A stretch of DNA of 64,000 bases from Plasmopara viticola (Eukaryota > Oomycota > Peronosporomycetes > Peronosporales > Peronosporaceae), in the NCBI GenBank assembly GCA_001695595.3, contig MBPM02000024.1:744001-808000 (forward strand). Reading direction: 5' to 3'. The translations under genes and the position numbers were made by a program. Positions within the stretch are counted from its first letter, which is position 1, and each line of letters opens with the position of its first letter. A model generated the notes under the pieces. That model was given only the letters and a program-made list of their open reading frames with translations, was not told the origin of the DNA and did no database searches. Positions 26,041 to 37,787 of the stretch are shown piece by piece.

Positions 26041-27300
26041 CTGACTCAGGCCGAGACATCCATGGCAGAGCTGGAAAACCTTGCGATGGTAGTCGTGCGA
26101 TCTGAAGAAGAGACCAGACATTCATCACTACTTAATGAAGCAGTCTAGAAAGAATTTATAAAACGGAATAGATTAACAGACTTAAAGAATCCATTAGATC
26201 CGCATTTTTATAATAAACACCAGGATGTGGCCTCGCAAGACCCACTTACAATGTAAAACCTGATAAATATTTACGTTAAGATAATGACGAGCCATATACT
26301 GAGTGGCGCAGTGATGTCTTGTACCGAAGGAGCGTGATGCCATCGATTTTTTCGTTCGTGCAAAAAGCAAAAAGAGAATACTTCGGGATCGCAATCCCCT
26401 CCCCATTCCGTTCCAACACTTTGGGCCAGAATGCCAATTGGCAATTTGCGGATCGTACATGCTTACAACAAGCGGAATACGGCAACAATCTTAGTACAGA
26501 TGACAATTTTAAAACGATGCGCTGCTTAGTTACATGGCAGGATATACATATTGCGGCGCGTTCGGAGTTTTAAGGATGTCGGGTGTATACCAACTTCACA
26601 TTAGAAAGAGTGACAAATTGCAATCGCGATCAGCACTTCAAGCATCTACTCTAAAAATGTCTGGTCATAATCCGACCGCCCTCAAACACGCGTGCGACTC
26701 ACAATCGTCTGATGACGCAGTTGCTCAGGCCTTGCAAGATATATACGCAGACATAGTTTGATGGCACCACCGTGCAGAACACGAGTGAAAGCCAAAATTT
26801 TCACCTACCAATATTGCTCGAGTGTATGCGCACGAAAAAGCTCTATACATAAGCAGATGAATGTATCTATCTAGTATGATAAAAATGTTACAAGGGTGCA
26901 TTTTGAAGAAGAAGAGCATTTGTGCAGATATTCCTAACGCCAAGTCCATTGCAAATCAGTCGGTTTTACTCGACCAAAAAGATTATAGAAAGAGGCTTGG
27001 CCAAATTTTTGCATCAACGGCGAGAAAACCTTGCAGGATTGGCTACATCTTTATTTAGAAGGACACAGAATGGATTGAAAAACGCAAAACAAAGGAGATT
27101 TGACAAAGTCAATTGGTATCTATTACAGGCGCCAAGATGTTTGTGATTCCTTCGTTCTACTTAGTTCTTTTTAGGTTGTTACTTTCGACCTTGTTTGACC
27201 CGGAACAACCGCTCATTGTTGTCTGTGACGCGTTCAATTTTTGCCAACGACACCTTATTGCTGTAAACAGACGCTGGGAAGTGGTATCGAGGTTCGTTCA
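26041..27300 (+). pseudogene. Decayed Ty3/gypsy pol (pre-RT, RT, start of RNase H)
   Basis: Read across frames in order: SMAELENLAMVVVR and HSSLLNEAV (26060-26145), the acidic pre-RT segment characteristic of oomycete gypsy elements; then LKNPLDPHFYNKHQDV (26180-26225); QSPPHSVPTL and RIVHAYNKRNTATI (26390-26490), the first RT block; MAGYTYCGAF...YQLHIRKSD (26530-26610), the YSALDLxxGYYQ block; then remnants of later RT blocks; and LFDPEQPLIVVCDAFNF (27190-27240), the RNase H start. Many stops and frameshifts; no LTRs located. Same family as the fragments at 3.9, 16.0, 17.7 and 30.8 kb. Confidence 0.65.
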
Positions 27301-30300
27301 AATTTCGGTAGCTCGACGAATTGCGAGCCCAGTTCGTAAAGCTGCAGCTCGTACCATGAAGCCGAGGAGTTCAGGAGGACCACCCTTCAGACGCTGCACT
27401 CACCTAGATCACGCTTGCAAGCTCGTGCGACGTACACCTCATGCTCGCGAAAGGCCAGTGCTCTCACTGATCACCTCACATACTACAAGTCTGTTCCACA
27501 ATTTAAAATCTGTATTGGATGAGACAAACCACATAGCTTGTAAAATCGACGAGGCGAAGCACGAGGTGCACTTGGCTCAAAAGTGCGGATGCTCATTGCC
27601 TTCAATAACTCAAAAAAAAGACTTCTGTGGATAATAAATTGTTTTAATGCATTAGGCGTAAAAGTATAAGAAGCCGGATTCTCTGATTGCACTCTTAAAT
27701 AGCTTGAACAAAAGCTTTAAGCGAGTGCTGCGTGCTATAGGTACGAGTTCGCTCTCGCTATCTATGTTCCACAAGATTATGCTCAAGTGGCTTGAACGGT
27801 CACAATGTACTTTAAGGTAAGCTCTGCACTCGGCTCCGACACCGTTCAAGTAAATCGAAAAAAAACAGAAAAAACTGTAGTATTATCGATCACCATTAAT
27901 AAAAGCCTCTGTGACACCAGCCAAATTTAGGTCATCAGATCATAGATCTCAAACATAATATCCTTACTTTCTGATAGAACTCGCATGACCCTAACGCTGG
28001 CGTCGTGCGAGGATTCACTTTTCCTGATAGTAATGTTTGCCGTCTTTGTAGAGAAGGGTCAAAGGAGGGTGACTCCTCAGCCTAATGCGACACACTATGC
28101 TTTTCGCGTGAATGCCATTCGCAACCGACAGCTAGTCGTAACGCCCACAGCTTTACTAATTCATTGTATGACGAGTCTTTGAGAGTTTTGGCATTTCAAA
28201 CCGAGGTTGCGAGCGCGTAGTCGTATCGCTCCGAAAGCAATCTGGTAAGATTGTGCCACTCAAGACAGTTGGAGCAGAAATGACCAATTGATAGACATGC
28301 TTCTCGTGTTTTTGTGATCCGGTGCAAATACTCCCAATTTATCTAGACCGGGCTTAGGTAAGTACACATCAAGCAACAAGTGTGCTAACATTCTAAAAAT
28401 TATGGAATGTGAGATCTAAGCCTTTTTTGGGTACCGTCAACAGTCCAACGAAGCGCAGGCGTACTTTGGCGTTAAAGACAGCAATAACTACATTTCCAAA
28501 TATTTTTTGTCACGAAGTCTTAACTTTCATTGAAAATTTTCCTATCGGTTGCATTTGTTTCTGTAGCATTCTAATCATTGGCTATTTAGTCATGTACGAG
28601 TCTCGAGGCACTAAATCTTTTCGACGCGAAGTCTTTATTTGATCTAAGCATTTCAAAAGGTTGCTTGCCGCTCGATTAGCCCCCCCCCTTAAAGACATAA
28701 CGCAATCAAATAAATTGATGAAAAGAAAGACTAAAACGGTGGGCGGCACTGGTCAGTACAAACCTTTCGAGAGAAGAATACTTTCCAGGCTCCTTGACGT
28801 ATTTACACAATACGTTTTTGACACCATGGCTCACAAGCTCAGTCTGCACATTGGTCTGCAAATGGTTCGCTGTTAAAACTCCAAAAAGTGCCGTGACGGC
28901 TCCTACACAGCCAAATTTGAGATCCAGATTGTCGAAAGACACGGTCCAAAATAGCGCTCCTAATATAACGTCGTAGCTCGATTTTAATATAATCGCTATG
29001 TAATTACTTTTTCTCAATCTGACATCATAGATCAACGTCCTTTAACAAAATAACACAAAGCCCGCACTAATGTGACGTTTACAGCGCAATGGTATTGCAA
29101 TCTCGCCGATGGTGATGTTGCATTCGCCGGGGGTTCTACTCTCTGGCACACATTGCTAGAGCGCAAATATGTGTATTGAGCTTTGACCGCCAATAGTTGG
29201 CACCTTCTAAGCATACGTCCTTTCTTGACCGACATGACCGTCAAATGGCGTATCGTGAGCCGTAAAGTTGTCACGATGATTTAAACATGAATTATAAAGA
29301 ATCACTTCACGTGGTGTATCACCTTGTTAAATGCTGTTATACAACATTCCGGCTTCTATCAAATAGCCGATAGAAACTCGCGCTTAGTCTCGTCAACAGT
29401 TTATTTCAATTCTTTGAAATCTCGCTATTCAAGTTAAACTACGCTCATGTAATCGTACGCATACACTCCACGAAATTGATATATTACACACGAGATCACC
29501 GATGTAACATGAACTAGCTCATAGTCTGGGCAACGCGATAACCCATCAACCAGAAAGATTCTCCTTTCCTGGTTCATACTTAGCCTCAATTTTTTATTCA
29601 CTTCGAGGAGAGTCAGCTGGCCATCCCTTACAAAACCGTTTGTTTTCGCTTAGCGCATAATCTATAAAGATCGCGAATCGCTTAGAGCCTAGCAGGCAAA
29701 TTCCGACTTGGAGGGAGCATACTTCATTATGAGTAGCTCCTTGTCATGCACAGTAGAGATCTTTTTAATAGTCTTAAGTTGACGATTCTGAACACGATCT
29801 CCCCTCTCGCCTCCTCGTCTGGTTACAGCGATATAAAGAAAATCGAGGTTTTACAGACAGCAATGAATCGTTATTCGAAGTTGGCAAGGACTTTGGTAAA
29901 TATCTTTTGGTATCAGGATTTAAAATCTCATTTTTTATCAACTAAAGAAGCGATTGATGACATGGCCACTTCTATTTAATTTTATATTGCTTGTGCAAGA
30001 AAAATCTTGTTGAGTTACTTGTTAAGTCTTTTTACCTCAATAACGCTGGCCAATTCACATGTCGTTTACCTTTGGATGGCTGTCCACAGACCATGCTTTC
30101 TAATATAGCGCATCTGACGAAATTCTTTACATCGAGGATGTTCTTGTCTGCATTTGCGTAAAGCTTATTTGTGCGTGTGGACATGCTTACTGCTCAAACG
30201 TAGAAAATGCGTTTTGTACGTATGTCTGCATTACTATGGACAAAATTATCATGTAGGGTACGAAAGGACAGACGTTCAAAATAACATAGGGGAATAATTC

Positions 30301-30529
30301 CGTCACAGAGATAAAAACGTTGCAGGTGCGTTCGGGAGCCCTTGGTGCATTTTACAGAGCATACTGCTGGGATTGCTGACTACGGTCAAGAGTATGTCGC
30401 TCTTTGTATGGGAAGCTGCTTATACGCGTCGAGTGCAATGTACACTATACATTCCTTCATTTTATTCGTAACACGTCTAATTTAGTAAGCGGTTGCTGTG
30501 CCAAAAAAAGTGACCACGTTCAGACCATA
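27301..30529. other. Gene desert, about 3.2 kb
   Basis: No recognised gene. The first few hundred bases may still hold unreadable RNase H sequence of the upstream gypsy relic. An ATG ORF of 77 codons at 29746-29979 (plus) has no recognised domain. A 14-base match to the SINE-like tail (GGCAACGCGATAAC, near 29530) has no supporting flank. Confidence 0.4.
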
Positions 30530-31021
30530 AGAGCCGTGTGTGATGCACCACTGGCCATTTGGTTCTGACACATAGCGTTGGCGCGAAAGTCTTTCTTGAT
30601 TGATTTTCGCCTCGTTCTTTGCACTAAAAACATCACACAGAGTCTATTGTAAAGGCCACTGTTGTGTCACGTAGTATTTTTATCCCTTGAAGCAAGCCAG
30701 CTCTAAAACGCTTCCCGATAACGCTACAGAACGGTCTTGTTAAAAACCACTGGGTACTCTTCTACCAGAAAACTAAACGAATCCGTTAATTTAAAGAACC
30801 ATTCCGTGCACTAAGTGCCTTTTAAAAACCGCTTCATCGGAAAGTGATGGGAAATTAATCTCGTTTTCTGGCCGAATGAACACTACCTCGACTTTGCTGC
30901 TGGCTTTATCAGCCTTTACAAGCTCTGCAATGGACATCTTGGGCAGCTCAAGTAAAACGTCGACTGACACTAAAGCTTCCAGGCTGAGTTTGCACCAGTA
31001 TGCCCCTGAATAAGGGTACAA
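30530..31021 (-). pseudogene. Decayed Ty3/gypsy fragment (pre-RT segment), minus strand
   Basis: On the minus strand, 31021-30791 reads SVDVLLELPKMSIAELV, VVFIRPENEIN and SLSDEAVF in one frame. This is the same acidic pre-RT segment seen at 26.06 kb on the other strand (VVVRxEEExxxSSLLxEAV). Below 30790 the reading decays, with faint later pieces. It is therefore an oppositely oriented fossil of the same family. Confidence 0.5.
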
Positions 31022-32709
31022 AGCACTCAGCTGGCATCATATTTTGACATGACCACCTTCGACACTCCTTGTTATAGGCGAGACGCTCTGCACTGCTCGA
31101 TGATCTCCATGCGTTGCTATCAATTCATGACCCTTTAAGATCTTGTTGAGAGCATGACAATTTGACGAAACATTTGTGTCGTATTCGCGTCAACACAATT
31201 ACACATTGACGCACTTTAGTCTACGTTAAAGTCCACCAAATATATCTGCTCATCACAGTTCCGGTTCAGCGGATTATATGCCACTCCACGTTCATCATGA
31301 TGGTAGCGCCCCGGGCCTAAACAATCTACAAAAGACATAGAGCGATCGTTGTCCGCGACAACGTTGCTCAGTAGACAACGTGACACTCCACGTACGTCGG
31401 TAGATCCTTGCCCTTATTGCCTTAAAGTCAGCCACGTCGTTCGCGGCATGCAGCGAGTGATGTAATCTACGAGGACTGCTCACTATTTAATGTGCCTTGC
31501 ACGCGCATTGAATAGGCCTCAATTATCCTACCCCAGCTTTGAGCTCCATACCGTCCATGATATGCATGGGTGCTGTGATTGCGGGCACTTCATAATAAGT
31601 TGTGCCATTTCGCGCACAGTGATAGGGTTTTCTCCATACCGCCTCGGCTAAACGCCGACCATGCCAACCACGCCATCACTGGCATATACCAAATACTACT
31701 TTCTACGATCATCCCATAGTGGCTAAAGTGCCACTTCATGTTCCAAGCTGTGTCCATCTCTGACATTCCGATATTCAACACGTCGACAGACTAAGTCCAG
31801 TGTTTGCGCCAATAGTGGTTTTACTTACTAGCGGAGGTTGTTTCGTGATACACCAAAGCTTCGTTAAGAGCAAAGCAAGCGACACATAAAATCTTTGCTC
31901 TCCAAGTTTTCCGATGCTGTAGATACCTATCGGCTACGCAGCTACGCTTTGTGTATTCAGTAAGCTGTAAGTGCAGCAGAGTATTAAGTGTTATATCAAG
32001 GTTGGGGCGTCTGATCGGGCTCTAAACAAGTATACCGATTGAGTATGCACGTACCTATCCAGACTTTGTGTGCAAGAAGCATCATGCTCGAATGAGAAGC
32101 TTCGTTCGCGAAGCTCTGTCCGCGAAGCGCTGCCCCTTTTCATAGAAAACTTCTATAGAGACGGATCGTCGCAGAGGATAACTTTCATCTTTGCTTTGAA
32201 AGCCACATTCGGCTTGCGTGTGTACTTTTAAGCACATATATAATAGCACTTTCGTGTAAGTGAGCATTGATGTTCATATAACTAATGGCGCGAAGTGTAG
32301 GCCGCCATCTTTTCATCACTCCTCGTCACGTGACTTTAATGCAAGGGTTGACCTGAAAGTAAGTGAAGCTCGAGCCTTGCAATAAAATAATTGTGACGAA
32401 GGGTATTAGGGTGATGACGGTAGTTTTTTTGATCAAAGAGACCTGCAGAAGCTGCGTTTAAGATTTGATTTGACGCATCAATATAGCATACCTGTCTTAT
32501 CTAGCACAGCTAGCAGCTACACGAAGCTGGCTTTCCGATTATACTTGTCACACGTCATTAAAGATACTGCGCTGATTGGTGACACTCTTAATCAAAGAAC
32601 CTTCCTATCGGTTTTATTCGAGCGTACTACCTCGTCAGGTTTTTTCGTTCGAACTTAATTTGGCGAAAATACTGTTCAACTAAGTCTGGCGAATGGGCCA
32701 CTATAAAAC
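31022..32709. other. Gene-free stretch 3' of the coiled-coil gene
   Basis: No recognised coding sequence or repeat. The last few hundred bases before 32710 should contain the 3' UTR and terminator of the minus-strand coiled-coil gene, which I cannot delimit. Confidence 0.45.
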
Positions 32710-35700
32710 TCACCGACTCTGATTGATTTTTGCAATATCTTTCTCCCAGCTTAGAGTCCAACTGACTTCATCATGCAGTCGTTCTTGTAGATTATCCACA
32801 AAACAGCTAGTTTCGTGGTGACAAAAGTTCACGTAATCTAAGTAGGCAGAGTCCCGTGCTTTAATTAGTGCCCGATGTGCAGGGGTTAGCAAAGAAACGC
32901 ATGCACCGTCACTGGATGTCAACGGCACACAGGTCAAATCTTGAATGGAGGGGTCAGATTGCTCTGTTAGATCGTCGGCCAAAATTTTTGCTTTTACGTC
33001 AGCCCAATATAAATGCAGTCCAAAAGAAGGTATGCGTGACCAAAATCGCAGCGGAAAGCGAGGAGCTTCGCCGCGAGAAGCCAATTGATGCAACTCTGTA
33101 GCAGATCTTTTCACTTCGCGTGGGTCGCCAATCTCATTCACCCGAGCCAATTTACGTAGTCGCTTCAGTGATTTGCGCTTATGCTCTGAAGTGTGCCCGC
33201 TTAAACTTGGTTTCAAATCGGTGGGCGACAGCACTGACGAGTCCAGCAACAATAGAAGACTTTGACACAATCCAACCAATTGTGCTTCAAATTCCAGCGA
33301 CATCTGAATTTGCCCTGATAAAAATTGTACACGAGTTTTTCGCAAAGCAACTTGAATGGACATCGAGCGTGATTTTTCTCGCGTTTCCAATTCGTGCAGG
33401 AGATTGAGATTGTTAGAGCTGAAAAGATGTGGCCCCAGCTCTACCATGTGACGGTTTTTTAAATTCATCCACGAGTCGTATTGAGACTCAAGCATAGAGT
33501 TCAGTTCAGATATTTTTTGCTGTATTTTTTGCTTTGCCTGCTTTGCCAAGTTTGTCATGACAAATTCCGGCACAAGCGTCAACAAGTGAGCAAACAATTT
33601 CACTTGATCTCGATACGTAACTTCTTGCAGCAACAAAAACGCGCGTGCTTTCTCCTTCAAAGTGGATAGATATTCTACTAGGGCCACAGACTCATTGGAT
33701 AGCCTGAAGTCTTCCTGGTTTCCGTCTTGCTTGAACAGTGCTTGTGCATCTTCTTGACACTTGTCGCAAACTTGATCAACAAAGTCCAGAAACGAAACTG
33801 CCACCATTCGATCCTCCTCGGCCACTACCTCATTGTCACGTATGACGGCATTTTCACCATGGCTTTCGTTTTCCTCTCGCCCTGTTACTGGATGGTATTC
33901 GACGGGCTTTGGTTCCAGCTGACTCGGATATCGCAAAAAGCTGAAGTACATTCCAAAATGATAAAGTTTTGCACGAAGCTGCATGAGAATACGTACAACC
34001 TGACTCGTTGATTTTCGCTCATTTAAATAGTCACTACTTAGCTCTTTAGCGACTATAGATTGAAGCGAACGTAGCAACTCACTAATTGTAGCAGAGCGTG
34101 TTTCATATCGCATTATTACCAATCGAAGGCTCTCTTGTGCAATTCGCCGAGGATGGCTAAATGTCTGTCCAAGTCCTTCCTTCACAGCCAAACTTTGCTC
34201 ACTACTTTGAACATTTGCTAAGAAGACTTCCCACAAATTCAGTAGTTGGTCTTGTTTGCTTCTAATCTGAGCAACTTGCTTCTCTCGCTCCATCATCCGA
34301 TCACGGGCCTGCACTTCAAATGCCGCTAATTTTTCTTTAATCGCAATAATTTCTTCAGGGTGATAATTGCATTCGCTGATAACCTCGTGACTAGTCAAAT
34401 CGGGAAAAAGCTGCAAGGAGCAAGTGCGGATAAATTCTTGACAGAACGACAGCAAGCTATTCATATCGCTGGTTGTCACAGCTTCAAGCACCTTCAATGA
34501 CTCCATTGTAGTACTTTTAGACATGCAAAAGTGCTTCTTGGCCTTGGCTTTAAGACTAAGAAGAGCTGCCAGGCTCAGTTGAAGTGGAAGCTGGGCATGA
34601 AAGCTACTGTGCACCGAATAAATTTGCTCCACATGAGCATAAACCTCTTCTACCTTTTTTGCAAATGCAACTTGCTGTTTATCAAACTTTGAGCAAAGAC
34701 CACGTAAATGTCGTTCAAGTCGTTTCTGGTGGGTCAAAAGTTCGCTCATTCGAGGTTGGTAACATTCCACATCCAGTCGTCCTTTCCGTGGCCAGTGAAC
34801 GCGTAGCCTCTCCTCAAGCAGAATGGCAGAATTTGTTTGGCGCTCAGCACAGAGTTTTCCAGTCTGAATGGACGTGATTGATGCGTCCGAGTCGTACTTA
34901 GATAGTAGTGCATCTCGAAATGCGGCAAGTACGCTTGCAACTGTACCATTGGAGATACTCAGGACCAAGAACTCCTTCTGCACTTTATTGTAAGCAGTTT
35001 GCTGTGGCAATTGTGACTTCAATGGCACAGCTACGGGCGTAATCTCTGCGCCAATTATATCATTTTGATCACGAAACGGCTTATCTTCCGTATCCACTAG
35101 CTGATCTGCTGCACCCTCATCATCACATTTTTGTAAAATGCACTGGGCTAGATCTGAAAGTGAGAGAGCGACAGTCACGTCTGAATCCGAGGCCCTGTCA
35201 GTTGCAGATGAGGACTCCGCACTTGATTCATTAGCAGCCGATTCTTTCACCGTGTTGGAAAGATCAGAAACTTGCTCAAGTATATACTTCATGCTAAGCA
35301 TATCTGGAACCAGCAATTCGTCCAATTCAGACTGCGTCGCGTGTTTCATTTCAAAAAAATTGCAGAGACGTTGCCGATACAGCAAACGCTGTTTGGTAAG
35401 CACAATGACATGGTTGTCTGCAGCTAAAGACTTTTGCTTAGCATACGTTCGATACTTTCTTTCTATTTGATTCAACATGTCCAACGCGCGCTGAAACTCG
35501 TCACGAAGTACGTTATCGTTGGGTGAGTGTCGAAGACGTGCACAACATAGCATCAATTCGGTCTCTAAGTTCTGTAGAGCGCTCTCATTATCTTCCGTAA
35601 GGGCGTCGAGAAGATCCATCACGCTTAAGTTCACGTGCTGAACCCTATTCACACTTTCTTCAAGGCACACCACGACTTGGAGGAAAAAATTTGCGAGGTT

Positions 35701-37656
35701 TTTGACATGATTGTTCAGCTGTGTGCTTTGCATTATCAGTCGTTTTTCCAATTCATCGACTACAAATCGACTTTCTTGTTGCCGGGTTTCAATCAGATCG
35801 TCACACTCGCGAGTAATCACGTCATCTACAATACGATTGGCAGAGTTCTGAAGCAATAGCTGGTCGTAGATAAAGCGTAAGGTCTGGTGCCACGATGTCT
35901 TCAACTCAGAGGCATACAATAAAGTTCCAAGGCGTCGTTGCACTTTTCGGATCGCCAGAAAATCAACCGTTGGTCCATTCTCTTGAGACGCATCACACGT
36001 TGTACTATTTAGAGTCAATGTCGAACGTCCCAACATGGTAAGTGGTGCTGAAGCTGCCGGATCAATATCGTGAGGAGGGCCAAACTCCATGAGAATTGCG
36101 TCCAGTTGAGCCGCGATGTCTTTGAGCTCACTTTTAAAACTGTCGCCCATTTCTTCAAGTTTTAAAAGCATTGACATTTGTGTCTGCAAACCCGGCAAAA
36201 GCGCCATTATGTCGCTTTTCGTGGCTTTACGAATCTTCTCTAGCATTAGTTGCACCGCTTTATAATCTGCTTCCTTGCCTTGATTTTCCATCAAGCCTTT
36301 CAGGGGTATAGCACTTAAGACGAGATCTACAGAGCTCATAATTGGAGCCAAATTATCACAGTAAATGACATCTGCGACGCACAAGTGCTGCGCTACAAAT
36401 TCCAATCTGGGCTTCCATCCACCGGCGACACCAAAAAGCTCTTTTGCTGCATCGTCACGCAGCAGCGTGACCAAAGCTGCATTGGCCTCTTCGATTGCTC
36501 CTTCCTTCGCCATGGCGCTATACTCATGCAAGTCAAAGCGTAATTTTTCTCGCAAAACGTTTGCAGCACTGGCCGTCGATCTGTCAACATCTCGGAGGGC
36601 AATTACAAAAGACCGATTCGTCTCTTCTTCTAACTCCCGTGTGCGATTCAACTCTTCTAAATTCTGCTTCGCTTCAGCCACGCTAAAAGTAGCGCCAGCA
36701 CCACTTAAGTGCTCAAGAACTTTAAGACGCTGCTCGCTATGAATTTTATCTTGAAAAACACGAATTTGTTGCAGCACGTGTTGCCTTTCGTCAGGATCCG
36801 TAAAACGAGGGGAACTAAGCATGGTTTGGAATGTGGCAATCGCATCTTGATGCCGTAAACGTCGCCAAAAATATTGTGCCTGCTCCCACGCAAGTCTGGC
36901 TTTCAGGAATACGTCAACATTTGCTGTATCCATCCTAGCCACCAGATCGGCATATACCCTGCAATTAGAAATCATTACTGCATTGACCTCACAAGCCTCG
37001 GATTCAATAATTCGTTCAACTTCGAAAGGCAACGCATATGCGATCTCCATCAAAACGCAAGTCAAACGCTGCAATGTAATGCGCACACGATGCATTCGAG
37101 ATCGCTCTACATCCTTTAATTGGGCAGCAAAGTGAGCAATCGCATCTGTTCTTTGTTGACAAACATCCTCCAGCTTATTCCACAAGGCTGAAATGTTCGC
37201 TTTAGTCAACGACAGTAACATTGTGTTTTTTGATAAAGCTACTAGTGATTCGTTGATTCTTACGTCCAGTTGGGCTACAACTTTTTTGACGTCATCAGCT
37301 TCTCGAATGATCGCGCTCTCCACGTCCTCGCTGATTGCCTTCACGTCTTCTTCGTACTCCATTCGTGCTCCCATGTGGCGGTCGCGACGACGAGCGTCGT
37401 TCAGCTCAATTTGACTGGCGTTCTCTGATATGGAATGACACTGATTGTCCGTGATAACTGAAAAATAATACTTGTCTTTTAGCTGCCGAACTTCTGAAAT
37501 CATCCGCTCCTCTTCGCTGCTTGCTTGCAATCGCTGAAATTCTGGTCTGGTCTCGACTTGGTCCGGCTCTGCCTTCACGATCAAAGATGTAAGGTGAGCA
37601 TTTTTGCGCTTCAAGCTGTCGAGAAGCTGCATTTCGGCTCGAGACTTGAGCGCCAT
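32710..37656 (-). CDS. Large coiled-coil protein, CCDC180-like, 1648 aa
   Basis: A single intact frame of 1648 codons without introns. The product has no membrane segment and no signal peptide, is rich in Leu, Glu, Lys and Gln, and is predicted mostly helical with many heptad-like stretches (about 45-300, 330-500, 640-780, 980-1130, 1350-1430). A conserved-looking block at about 255-295 (WEQAQYFWRRLRHQDAIATF) and a Trp-rich C-terminus (VSWTLSWEKDIAKI) recall DUF4455 and DUF4456, the two ends of CCDC180, whose metazoan members are of similar length and linked to cilia/flagella. Expected location would then be the zoospore axoneme. The family call is from memory. It lies 131 bp downstream of RPC8 in the same orientation, but the two are separate genes. 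An intact frame of this length in a repeat-rich region implies selection. Confidence 0.85.
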   Translation of the reverse strand: MALKSRAEMQLLDSLKRKNAHLTSLIVKAEPDQVETRPEFQRLQASSEEERMISEVRQLKDKYYFSVITDNQCHSISENASQIELNDARRRDRHMGARMEYEEDVKAISEDVESAIIREADDVKKVVAQLDVRINESLVALSKNTMLLSLTKANISALWNKLEDVCQQRTDAIAHFAAQLKDVERSRMHRVRITLQRLTCVLMEIAYALPFEVERIIESEACEVNAVMISNCRVYADLVARMDTANVDVFLKARLAWEQAQYFWRRLRHQDAIATFQTMLSSPRFTDPDERQHVLQQIRVFQDKIHSEQRLKVLEHLSGAGATFSVAEAKQNLEELNRTRELEEETNRSFVIALRDVDRSTASAANVLREKLRFDLHEYSAMAKEGAIEEANAALVTLLRDDAAKELFGVAGGWKPRLEFVAQHLCVADVIYCDNLAPIMSSVDLVLSAIPLKGLMENQGKEADYKAVQLMLEKIRKATKSDIMALLPGLQTQMSMLLKLEEMGDSFKSELKDIAAQLDAILMEFGPPHDIDPAASAPLTMLGRSTLTLNSTTCDASQENGPTVDFLAIRKVQRRLGTLLYASELKTSWHQTLRFIYDQLLLQNSANRIVDDVITRECDDLIETRQQESRFVVDELEKRLIMQSTQLNNHVKNLANFFLQVVVCLEESVNRVQHVNLSVMDLLDALTEDNESALQNLETELMLCCARLRHSPNDNVLRDEFQRALDMLNQIERKYRTYAKQKSLAADNHVIVLTKQRLLYRQRLCNFFEMKHATQSELDELLVPDMLSMKYILEQVSDLSNTVKESAANESSAESSSATDRASDSDVTVALSLSDLAQCILQKCDDEGAADQLVDTEDKPFRDQNDIIGAEITPVAVPLKSQLPQQTAYNKVQKEFLVLSISNGTVASVLAAFRDALLSKYDSDASITSIQTGKLCAERQTNSAILLEERLRVHWPRKGRLDVECYQPRMSELLTHQKRLERHLRGLCSKFDKQQVAFAKKVEEVYAHVEQIYSVHSSFHAQLPLQLSLAALLSLKAKAKKHFCMSKSTTMESLKVLEAVTTSDMNSLLSFCQEFIRTCSLQLFPDLTSHEVISECNYHPEEIIAIKEKLAAFEVQARDRMMEREKQVAQIRSKQDQLLNLWEVFLANVQSSEQSLAVKEGLGQTFSHPRRIAQESLRLVIMRYETRSATISELLRSLQSIVAKELSSDYLNERKSTSQVVRILMQLRAKLYHFGMYFSFLRYPSQLEPKPVEYHPVTGREENESHGENAVIRDNEVVAEEDRMVAVSFLDFVDQVCDKCQEDAQALFKQDGNQEDFRLSNESVALVEYLSTLKEKARAFLLLQEVTYRDQVKLFAHLLTLVPEFVMTNLAKQAKQKIQQKISELNSMLESQYDSWMNLKNRHMVELGPHLFSSNNLNLLHELETREKSRSMSIQVALRKTRVQFLSGQIQMSLEFEAQLVGLCQSLLLLLDSSVLSPTDLKPSLSGHTSEHKRKSLKRLRKLARVNEIGDPREVKRSATELHQLASRGEAPRFPLRFWSRIPSFGLHLYWADVKAKILADDLTEQSDPSIQDLTCVPLTSSDGACVSLLTPAHRALIKARDSAYLDYVNFCHHETSCFVDNLQERLHDEVSWTLSWEKDIAKINQSR

Positions 37657-37787
37657 GGCAGCTGCTTTCTACAACACGCCCCAACAAGATAAACACAGTT
37701 TACGCCAGACGGATCGGTGAATGTAACGGACACAGCAGACGATAAGAATACATATATAAAGCCGATTGTGTTTGTCGTCGCAAAAAA

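Noticed and set aside
25492..26121. 209-codon minus-strand ORF
   Set aside because: The plus strand of the same DNA carries the gypsy pre-RT segment at its end and the repeat module at its beginning; the minus frame matches no family and is probably a chance opening.
27113..27634. 173-codon plus-strand ORF as a gene
   Set aside because: Its start is the decayed gypsy RNase H (DPEQPLIVVCDA); the rest is out of frame with the family, so it is a relic.
29520..29550. GGCAACGCGATAAC match to the SINE-like tail
   Set aside because: Only 14 bases match and the flanks are unrelated; it may be a relic or coincidence.
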